From Clostridia bacterium (GTDB lineage Bacteria; Bacillota; Clostridia; Lachnospirales; Lachnospiraceae): a stretch of 64,000 bases of DNA. The notes beneath the pieces were generated by a model that saw nothing but the letters and a program-made list of their open reading frames with translations, searched no databases and had not been told where the DNA came from. The stretch spans positions 310,001 through 374,000 of the forward strand of contig CAJTAK010000002.1 in assembly GCA_910574255.1 (NCBI GenBank). The letters are read 5' to 3'. This document shows, in pieces, positions 56,237 to 62,572 of the stretch. Position 1 is the first letter of the stretch. Every line of letters starts with the position of its first letter. Position numbers and translations under genes: made by a program.

Positions 56237-56665
56237 TTAATTGATGCCCTGCTTAACAAGCTCTGAAATATATTGATATGCAAAAGCAATCCCCTTGCAG
56301 GTCAGTGCTTCACACATATGCGGCGGATCGCTTTTGGAAAAGCCTGTGGGTCGCAGTTCCAGGCATCGCAGAGAACCAAAGGCTTTCTCAAATGCAGAAG
56401 CAAACCCATAACAAGCAGAGACAATCTCCGCTTCCTCTCTTCCCAGCTCATGCAGATAAATTCCTATAAACATAAGTGTGCCTTCCACCAATCCGCACTG
56501 TGCCCGATAGCCGCCGGCTCCATGCAGTCCGACTGCGGACCAAAGGGTCTGCGGCCGGATAGGCGTTTCAAATAATTCGCTTAAGCAAATGATTGTCGTC
56601 CTCGCACAATTGACATCATCCTTCCAGTACAATTCATGTACCCGGTTCCTTATATATTCCTTCAT
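56237..56665 (-). CDS. C_GCAxxG_C_C-family protein
   Basis: A 142-residue cysteine-containing protein. The pattern DVNCARTTIICLSELF, GLHGAGGYRAQCGLVEGTLMFIG, and a later CLELRP region matches the C-GCAxxG-C-C (split-Soret-like) redox family found in anaerobes, often near iron-sulfur or cytochrome functions. In this copy the GCAxxG motif is GAGGYRAQCG. Function is unknown. It follows the hypothetical gene at 55847 on the same strand with a 27-base gap, in the order 56665 to 55847. Confidence 0.7.
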   Translation of the reverse strand: MKEYIRNRVHELYWKDDVNCARTTIICLSELFETPIRPQTLWSAVGLHGAGGYRAQCGLVEGTLMFIGIYLHELGREEAEIVSACYGFASAFEKAFGSLRCLELRPTGFSKSDPPHMCEALTCKGIAFAYQYISELVKQGIN

Positions 56666-56738
56666 GCATCACCATCTCCATAGTCTCCGAATATGCAGGA
56701 CGCCATATTGTCCGTCCCTTTCAAAAACCGTCGGTCGT

Positions 56739-56977
56739 CTATTGAACATTTTTATACAGCAGGTAATAATCCGTTTCAATATTTTCCGCCTGTCCTTTTA
56801 GCCAATGCATCGCATCATCCAACGCCTTGTTGTAGACAATGGGTGCCAAATGCTCGCAAAACAGTTCGAGCAGCTGCTGTTCCTCTATGATTCCAATTTC
56901 CTCTCCCCGGACATCCAGGTAAAATGCTTTAATTTCACCAGAGAGCTGCTTTTTTCCCTGTCGCTTAATCGTATCAC
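56739..56977 (-). pseudogene. DUF2164-family gene with a frameshift in an A6 tract
   Basis: The start GTG at 56977 gives VIRLSDREK; after six A residues (56950-56955) the other frame continues KQLSGEIKAFYLDVRGEEIG and LLELFCEHLAPIVYNKALDDA to a TAG at 56739. Together they make an 80-codon DUF2164 protein if one A is added. So either a -1 frameshift, programmed slippage, or a base-call error. DUF2164 function is unknown. Immediately follows the EF-Tu-domain gene with one base between. Confidence 0.75.
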
Positions 56978-56978
56978 T

Positions 56979-57383
56979 TTATTCAGGCTTCTTCTCACTG
57001 ATCCCGATTCGCTCTGCAAAGTCGTCAAGCGGTACGGAGCCTGCGGGAACCAGGCGATCCCCGGAACGAAAATCGGATTTGTCACGGCCCGGAATCATCA
57101 AAGCATAATGTCCGCCGCAAGGCCCGTCGGCTCTTGCCTCCTTCGGATGAAGAAATTGCCCCTGATGCCTGGGATCCGGCTGCTCCATACGCTCAATTGC
57201 ACAGAGAAAGGAAGTGCCTGCTCCCGGTACGCAGACCGCCCGTTCCCCCTGACGGATAACTCCCTCCGTGACCCGTCCTGTAACGACCACGCCGTCCCCC
57301 TTCAGGGCAAATACATCGTCAATCTGGAAAACAAAACCCTCCTGCTTCTTTTCCTTTCCGAAAGAGAACAACTTCATATCCAT
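56979..57383 (-). CDS. Stand-alone EF-Tu domain II-like protein
   Basis: A 134-residue protein carrying only the beta-barrel found as domain II in translation GTPases: FVFQIDDVFALKGDGVVVTG, RVTEGVIRQGERAVCVPG, and LVPAGSVPLDD. No GTP-binding motif is present. Such single-domain proteins are common in Clostridia and their role is unknown. A GGAGG-like site (GGGAGG) lies before the ATG. Followed by the broken DUF2164 gene. Confidence 0.75.
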   Translation of the reverse strand: MDMKLFSFGKEKKQEGFVFQIDDVFALKGDGVVVTGRVTEGVIRQGERAVCVPGAGTSFLCAIERMEQPDPRHQGQFLHPKEARADGPCGGHYALMIPGRDKSDFRSGDRLVPAGSVPLDDFAERIGISEKKPE

Positions 57384-57493
57384 AACCTCCCGTTATCTGC
57401 TTCACACAATAAATACGCATACCTTTATCCATGTTTAAAGCTCTGTCTTTATTTTTGATTCTTTTCAAGTTATTCTGAATTTTAATCTTATTC

Positions 57494-57952
57494 TTACAAT
57501 TTTTGTATTTCTCTCAATGCTTTCTGAATGTCCTTATAAACCAATGGCCGCATACTATCGTCATAAGCCGAGATATCCGCCTTTTGAAGTGCCGAAACAA
57601 TCTCATTCTTCAAATCCGGCTTATATTCCGCAATCATCTGTAGCAGTTAGATGCATTGTCTTGCCGTAACGGGCTTAGTATCCGTTATGTGCTTTAGATA
57701 TCTATCAATGATCTCATCTATCTTATAATCCTTATCCCATTTTGTATTCCAGGCAAGCAGGGTAAGTCCTCTTGTCCGAATATAAGAATTATCACTGTCA
57801 AGCATCTGGCTTAATCTGTCCATATAAGGATAAACGCAATCCGTCCGTTCACTTTCTTTTTGCAATTCCTGTAATGCCTTGTATGCGGTATTATTATTTT
57901 TATCGAACAATAATTCAAATGTTTCTGCTATATTCCGTGTCAAGACTTTCAT
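57494..57952 (-). pseudogene. SufBD-like HEAT-repeat protein split by an in-frame TAA
   Basis: The first 101 codons (LFDKNNNTAYKALQELQKES; YIRTRGLTLLAWNTKWD; KPVTARQCI) and, after one TAA at 57647, the same frame continuing LLQMIAEYKPDLKNEIVSAL and YKDIQKALREIQKL to a second stop at 57494. The two parts make a normal 150-residue protein of the helical-repeat family often named SufBD protein in Lachnospiraceae. The TAA replaces what is likely a Lys codon. Start has no good ribosome site. Not an Fe-S assembly protein by sequence. Confidence 0.7.
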
Positions 57953-58034
57953 ACTGTGGGGGCTACATCAGGGGTTTTTCCGCTACTTTGTGCGGCATTT
58001 CTTTCATTTGTCAGAAAATCCATATCAAATAGTT

Positions 58035-58337
58035 TTATCTTCTCCACTCAACTATTTCATCAAGCTTCTTGCGTGGTCGCTCTTTGGGAAATTCATCTGG
58101 ATAGCCAAATGCAATAGCTGCAATAAGCTGTCCGTCACTATTTAACCATTTACATAATTCTGAATATGCAAAATATATGTCACAGATCCAAAGGCTGCCG
58201 ATTCCTTTTTCAGTAGCAGCAAGAAGCATATTTTGTATGGAAGCACTTATGGATTGAATATTACAGATTTCATTAATACGTTCTTCTGGCGTCAGTTCTG
58301 ACAGAATATCTTTCCCCTTGCTTTCCTTACATAAATT
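58035..58337 (-). pseudogene. Nitroreductase C-terminal fragment
   Basis: About 100 codons read ILSELTPEERINEICNIQSI, then SIQNMLLAATEKGIGSLWIC, GYPDEFPKERPRKKLDEIV and a stop. The QNMLLAATEKGIGSLWI and AFGYPDE blocks are the C-terminal half of NADPH-flavin nitroreductases. The N-terminal FMN-binding half is missing and its 5' edge abuts the stop codon of the Rpn/Uma2 chimera. Confidence 0.75.
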
Positions 58338-58655
58338 TTAACCCCTCTGCCTTTCCAATTCCGCAATCCGACGTAAAGCCTGCTCAAGCTGCTCCGACTT
58401 TTGGCGTTCGCTTTCTTCCAATCTGTCTGCCCGCAGTCTCTCAGTCTCCGCCACATTCGCCAGGCTCCCATCCTTAAGCTTCACCACAATATCCGTAATC
58501 AGCAGAGAGCTTTCATCCGCCAAGCGGGTAGAATCATTGGGAAGCACCGCATGGATTCTCACCGGGGTTTCCAGAACCAGCGATAAAAATTCATTCAGCC
58601 GTTCCGGTGCACTTTCCGGATTCATAACCTCTTTAAAAAATGCGTCATAGAGCAT
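58338..58655 (-). pseudogene. Chimeric fragment: Rpn nuclease N-terminus joined to Uma2 coiled-coil tail
   Basis: Residues 1-68 (MLYDAFFKEVMNPESAPERL; VLPNDSTRLADESSLLITDI; KLKDGSLANV) match the N-terminus of Lachnospiraceae PD-(D/E)XK Rpn-type proteins up to the Asp motif. The remaining 37 residues (AETERLRADRLEESERQ; LEQALRRIAELERQRG) match the charged coiled-coil tail of Uma2 proteins. The catalytic Glu-x-Gln/Lys half of the nuclease is missing. A fusion of two gene ends, probably by deletion between related genes. Confidence 0.6.
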
Positions 58656-58666
58656 CCTCGGTCCCC

Positions 58667-59008
58667 TTACTCCCGTACAAAAATCCTGACAGAATAAGGG
58701 TCCACCCAGGGCTTGAGACCGTACATCCCTGTTTCCACCAGTTCCTCACAGACGTGTGTAACATACTGGCTGCCCGTGACGGACTCAAATTCCTCTATGG
58801 ATGCAATCCGGGGAATATCCGCCCTCGGAAGCTTTCCGGCATAGGAAACGGACGGGTTTTCCCGAATCGTATCCAGGGACACCGGCTCACTTTCATATTT
58901 GAGAAAGAGCTCCGGGTTAAAACGCCGGAAAAAAAGGAACGCCGCTGCAAGGCTTAGAATAACGGCCACTGTGGGGATTGCCTTTTCTTTTAATATTTTT
59001 CCATTCAT
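58667..59008 (-). CDS. Hypothetical membrane-anchored protein
   Basis: A 113-residue protein with an N-terminal helix (AIPTVAVILSLAAAFLFFRR) and an 80-residue extracytoplasmic part with no family I recognise (SVSYAGKLPRADIPRIASIE; YVTHVCEELVETGMYGLKPW). The next upstream gene on the strand (59031) lies 22 bases away and is also exported-looking, so the two may form a unit. Confidence 0.6.
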   Translation of the reverse strand: MNGKILKEKAIPTVAVILSLAAAFLFFRRFNPELFLKYESEPVSLDTIRENPSVSYAGKLPRADIPRIASIEEFESVTGSQYVTHVCEELVETGMYGLKPWVDPYSVRIFVRE

Positions 59009-59030
59009 ATATCCCGTCTCCTAATCATTT

Positions 59031-59765
59031 TTATCCCCTACTGCTCTGCTCAAGAATTTCAAAATCCTCTTCTTCGTAAAACAAACCGTCTTTCCACTGG
59101 AAATAGTCTCTTATAATAATAGGATAGTTTTCGCCTTTCTGATCTCCTGTAAAATACGTGGTAATCTCTATATCCTTACGCCCGTCATTATTCATATCTT
59201 TTACCGCAATATCTTGTATTTCCGTTCCAACCTGGGAAAAGAACAGAAGTTTGTACAAAACATTTTGAGCGTTATCCGTGAAAAACACGATAGGATATGT
59301 TCGATCCCCTGTGTCAAACAATCCGGGTGTAACCAGGATTTCTCCCCAATTATCAAGTTCAACCGGAAACTGTAGCTGCTCGTTTATTCTAAATTCGGTT
59401 CCCTCGACCTCTATATCAGCAATCCGATAGGGTCTGTAGATGGAAACGTCGCTCATTTGCTCCTTTTTGAAATAGACAGTGTCATTCGCATATTCTACCT
59501 CTGCCTCTATTCTCTCGTCACCCATTAGGACAATTTTAAGATTCCCTGTATTTCCGTCTGCGTCAACGAAAAAACATTCTGCCATATTGCCATTTCTATG
59601 TCCGCTGAACATTCCCTCCCTCCTATCAAAATCCGGATTGTTCCGAACGGAAAAGATACCCTCAATCTCACGATTTCCTATTTTTTGAATCACAAAAGAA
59701 ACCTTTTCATAATTACCGCCCTCCCTCATCACTTCCCTCGTATTTTCTCCGGCTGCAACTCTCAA
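59031..59765 (-). CDS. VCBS/FG-GAP-like hypothetical protein lacking its signal peptide
   Basis: A 244-residue reading frame from TTG. The C-terminal part IQDIAVKDMNNDGRKDIEIT is a calcium-binding FG-GAP/VCBS-like loop, and the rest is beta-rich (FVDADGNTGNLKIVLMGDE). The start is doubtful: a far better ribosome site (AGGGAGGG) precedes an ATG near 59716 in another frame, reading MKRFLL then a stop, as if a lipoprotein signal had been cut out. TTG overlaps the YolD stop. Partly decayed or a short exported protein; uncertain. Confidence 0.5.
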   Translation of the reverse strand: MRVAAGENTREVMREGGNYEKVSFVIQKIGNREIEGIFSVRNNPDFDRREGMFSGHRNGNMAECFFVDADGNTGNLKIVLMGDERIEAEVEYANDTVYFKKEQMSDVSIYRPYRIADIEVEGTEFRINEQLQFPVELDNWGEILVTPGLFDTGDRTYPIVFFTDNAQNVLYKLLFFSQVGTEIQDIAVKDMNNDGRKDIEITTYFTGDQKGENYPIIIRDYFQWKDGLFYEEEDFEILEQSSRG

Positions 59766-60262
59766 AAGCTTCCCCTTACAACCTCCCCCGTAATATCCAA
59801 AATCTCCTCAATCCCGATCTGCGTCCCATCCCCCATAACAACCATCTTTCCATATGGGTCCAATTTTTTCACATACCCAATAACCTCCACATACATTCCC
59901 CCCTCTTTTTTATCATCCGGTTGGAAATACGTGATTGTGATCTCCGGCCGTTCCGGCATCCGTTCCATGAGCAGCCGCAATTTTTCATCCAAAATGGCTT
60001 TGCTGTTCTCATCCAGTTCTATCCTCTCCCCCGTGTACCTCCCCGTCTCCTGAATGGCGGCATCATATCCGCCAAGAGCCGCAAAGGGCGAGAACTGTGC
60101 CGCCCTGTCTGCCACAGCCATTCTGGGCCTTTTTGAAGAAGTATGATGGGGAAGCTCCATCATGTCGCTGTACCTTGACGTACAAAGTACGTCCGCCCCA
60201 GAGGGGCATGTATTACGGGGTACCCGTAGGGTATACTTTTGCATATCGTCTGCGTGATTCAT
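59762..60262 (-). CDS. YolD-like family protein
   Basis: A 166-residue protein with the YolD-family core: MMELPHHTSSKRPRM then ADRAAQFSPFAALGGYDAAI and TGRYTGERIELDENSKAILD. YolD proteins accompany UvrX/UmuC-type polymerases in Firmicutes and probably act as partners of them. The gene follows the polymerase by 72 bases. The first 30 residues differ from relatives and include a GTACCCGTAGGGTAT hairpin sequence, so the true start may be further in. Confidence 0.8.
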   Translation of the reverse strand: MNHADDMQKYTLRVPRNTCPSGADVLCTSRYSDMMELPHHTSSKRPRMAVADRAAQFSPFAALGGYDAAIQETGRYTGERIELDENSKAILDEKLRLLMERMPERPEITITYFQPDDKKEGGMYVEVIGYVKKLDPYGKMVVMGDGTQIGIEEILDITGEVVRGSF

Positions 60263-60283
60263 CCCTTAATTCCCTGCCAATCC

Positions 60284-60322
60284 AGTGTCCGTACCGAAAA
60301 TCCTTATGCACATTTCCGGTCT
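60284..60322. mobile_element. Degenerate single terminal repeat of MITE family 2
   Basis: GTCCGTACCGAAAATCCTTA then TGCACATTTCCGGTCTG matches the terminal arm of the elements at 4633-4684 and 62171-62334 for about 38 bases. Only one arm is present. Lies between the polymerase stop and the YolD start. Confidence 0.6.
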
Positions 60323-60334
60323 GTTTCTTTAATC

Positions 60335-61861
60335 TCAGGCTTTATGCCCGCCTATCTGATTGTTCCTGTCCGCCGTAGTGGCACCCTCCCTGAGATTCAT
60401 GCCTTTTAAGACAGCGTTCTTGCCGTATTTCTTCTTTATGGACAAGATCGTCTGCTGCATCCTTTTTTCTTTTTCCAGGGCCGCTTTCTCTTCTGCCCGC
60501 TTCTTCTCCCTTGCCCCATAATCCGTAAACAAATCCAACTGCTCAAAGGCGTCTTCCCTATCCCCGACCCCCTCGCTCACTACCCGGTTTGCCGTAAGAT
60601 ACACCCGCCTTACAAGCAGCCTTGGATCAACTATTTTATCATATAAGGCAAGCACCGCATCCGTAATCGGCCTTGCCAGTGAAGTCTTATGCTCCAGATT
60701 GCCTGTGCCGTGGGCATGCTTTGGAACCCGCCGTCCATAGCGGTCCACCGCAACCGGGCCTTTATAGGACTTATTTCTTACCGGGTCCGTAAGATTTTCC
60801 CTGTCATATCCTACCGTAAGCACGATCTGGTCCGTCACCAGACCCTTATCCATCAAATCCAGGGCAAGAAGATCCGCCATTTCCATCACGATCAGGCGGG
60901 CCTGTTCAAAGGTATAGGGATAATGGAGCACCTGCCCGGAGCCCACGCTGTTGGAGTTTGGCTTATACGCTTTGATATCCGCAATGGTGCACGGCTCCCA
61001 GCCCCAGGCATGATCGATCAAAAGCTCCGCATTTATCCCGAAAAGCCGATACAGAAGATCCTCGTTATGATATTCTCCCGGCTTTCCAATGGAACATCTG
61101 GCTATATCCCCCATCGTAAACATGCCGTTTGCTTCCAACTTCTTTGCGTAGCCCCCTCCCACACGCCAAAAGTCCGTGAGGGGACGGTACGCCCAGAGCA
61201 GTCTGCGGTATGACATCTCGTCCAGTTCTGCAATCCGAACGCCGTCCTCGTCCGGCTCTACATGCTTGGCCACGATATCCAGGGCCACCTTGCACAAGTA
61301 TAGATTCGTTCCAATCCCTGCCGTTGCGGTGATTCCGGTTGTCTCAAACACATCATGTATAATCCTCCGGGCAAAGTCCCGAACGGACAGATTGTTTGCT
61401 TTCAGATAGGGAGCCGCATCCATAAAAACCTCGTCTATGGAATATACATGAATGTCCTCCGGTGCCACGTATTTCAAATAGATCTGATATATTTTTGTGC
61501 TCCATTCCATATAATGTGCCATCTGGGGCGGAGCCGCAATATAATCAACTGCAAGCTCCGGATGCTCCTTTAATTCCTCCGCATCCTGGGACGCTCCCGT
61601 GAACCTCCTCCCCGGTGCACACATGCTCCGCTGTGCGTTTATCTCCCTTACTCTCTGCACCACCTCGAACAGTCTGGCTCTCCCGGAGATTCCATACGCT
61701 TTCAGGGACGGGGATACGGCCAGGCAGATCGTTTTTTCCGTCCTGCTCACATCCGCCACCACCAGATTGGTAGTCATCGGGTCCAACTTACGTTCCACAC
61801 ATTCTACGGAAGCGTAAAAAGATTTCAAATCAATTGCGATATAAATAGAATGATTCATCAT
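60335..61861 (-). CDS. Y-family DNA polymerase (UmuC/UvrX type)
   Basis: A 508-residue lesion-bypass polymerase. The palm motif begins IYIAIDLKSFYASVEC (first catalytic Asp) and the second catalytic block is VYSIDEVFMDAAPYL (SIDE) near 140. The helix-hairpin-helix region near 245 (RRLLWAYRPLTDFWRVGGGY) and the little-finger (YKPNSNSVGSGQVLHYPYTF) follow. The C-terminal tail ends in coiled-coil charge (EEKAALEKEKRMQQ). A beta-clamp motif QLDLFTD lies near 447. Paired with YolD, as in UvrX/YolD cassettes, which are often SOS-regulated. Confidence 0.92.
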   Translation of the reverse strand: MMNHSIYIAIDLKSFYASVECVERKLDPMTTNLVVADVSRTEKTICLAVSPSLKAYGISGRARLFEVVQRVREINAQRSMCAPGRRFTGASQDAEELKEHPELAVDYIAAPPQMAHYMEWSTKIYQIYLKYVAPEDIHVYSIDEVFMDAAPYLKANNLSVRDFARRIIHDVFETTGITATAGIGTNLYLCKVALDIVAKHVEPDEDGVRIAELDEMSYRRLLWAYRPLTDFWRVGGGYAKKLEANGMFTMGDIARCSIGKPGEYHNEDLLYRLFGINAELLIDHAWGWEPCTIADIKAYKPNSNSVGSGQVLHYPYTFEQARLIVMEMADLLALDLMDKGLVTDQIVLTVGYDRENLTDPVRNKSYKGPVAVDRYGRRVPKHAHGTGNLEHKTSLARPITDAVLALYDKIVDPRLLVRRVYLTANRVVSEGVGDREDAFEQLDLFTDYGAREKKRAEEKAALEKEKRMQQTILSIKKKYGKNAVLKGMNLREGATTADRNNQIGGHKA

Positions 61862-61873
61862 TTCTCTCCCGCA

Positions 61874-62383
61874 TTATAATTCCCGAACCCCCGCTTGCTT
61901 CAACCAACCTTTCAGCTTCTTTATGGGAAATCCGGTAAATGTATACGCATCTTCTTCCAGTCCATGCTGCCCGATTACCGTTTCCTCCGCCTGACCATAT
62001 ATGGTTACGGACGGGAAAAAGAGAAGTATTCTGCCAAAGGTAAAGCCCCTGATATTCGATAATTTAAGCTCAATATCCGTATAAGTACTCAGGAAAACTC
62101 TTTGGCTGGTCACATAGATTGTGGCATGCCAGCATTGATAAGTATGCTTTTCTAAATCCCTGTAAGATATTAGTGGCCTGTATCAGAAACTCTTGTGCAT
62201 ATTTCTGAGGATATTTTTCCGAGAGTGCAGGTCAAAAAACGCAGACGTAGTGGTGCTACGGCGAGGCTTTTTGACCTGTGCTATCGGAGAAATAGACCGG
62301 AAATATGTACAAGAGTTTCTGATACAGACCACTAACCCCTGTCCAATCAGCGACTCGCCCGAATAAAGCCTTATGCCCGCCAT
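61874..62383 (-). pseudogene. Small gene interrupted by a TA-targeting MITE
   Basis: 5' part: ATG at 62383 (GGGGGA upstream) reads MAGIRLYSGESLIGQGL, then enters the element at 62171-62334. 3' part: from 62170 the frame resumes ISYRDLEKHTYQCWHATIYV and runs to a stop at 61874 (WLKQAGVREL). Removing the element with one copy of the TA leaves a continuous 115-codon frame. The product is short and unidentified (GFTFGRILLFFPSVTIYG; GFPIKKLKGWLKQ). Present state is disrupted; the element adds its own stop codons. Confidence 0.75.
62171..62334. mobile_element. MITE, family 2, with TA duplication
   Basis: A 160-base palindromic element between TA dinucleotides (62171-62172 and 62333-62334). Terminal arms TAGTGGCCTGTATCAGAAAC and GTTTCTGATACAGACCACTA pair for about 37 bases on each side (with a few mismatches), through CTTGTGCATATTTC. 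The centre is a second hairpin AGGTCAAAAA...TTTTTGACCT with GTAGTGGTGCTAC. No transposase. TA target duplication is typical of Tc1/mariner-IS630-like mobilisation. Confidence 0.8.
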
Positions 62384-62462
62384 AACAATTCCCCCATACT
62401 CCTATCCCTCATCCTCCCGGCTTGAGATGGATATATCAATCCTCTTCAAACCTCCCATTTTA

Positions 62463-62471
62463 GTAATTATA
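62463..62471 (-). promoter_or_regulatory. Extended -10 promoter of the interrupted gene
   Basis: On the minus strand TGGTATAAT (TG-N-TATAAT), -10 at 62466-62471, about 85 bases upstream of the ATG at 62383. Confidence 0.5.
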
Positions 62472-62523
62472 CCATAAACTCCTATACCATCATAGCCCAA
62501 CTGCTCTTTCCCAAAACCTACCG

Positions 62524-62563
62524 CAGAAAAGTCTGCTGTCTTATTTCCCGGCAGTTCCTTTTC
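62524..62563 (-). repeat. Single arm of family 1 element
   Basis: The reverse complement reads GGAACTGCCGGGAAATAAGACAGCAGACTTTT, the left arm of the element at 40487-40679 with about five mismatches. No right arm is seen within 200 bases, so this is a solo arm or relic. Confidence 0.65.
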
Positions 62564-62572
62564 TGGCACCAC

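Noticed and set aside
56885-57085. 66-codon minus-strand ORF across the DUF2164 start
   Set aside because: It is the pre-frameshift frame of the DUF2164 gene joined to the out-of-frame tail of the EF-Tu-domain gene.
62183-62383. 66-codon ORF MAGIRLYS... as an intact gene
   Set aside because: After 17 codons it runs into the MITE; the original continuation lies beyond the element.
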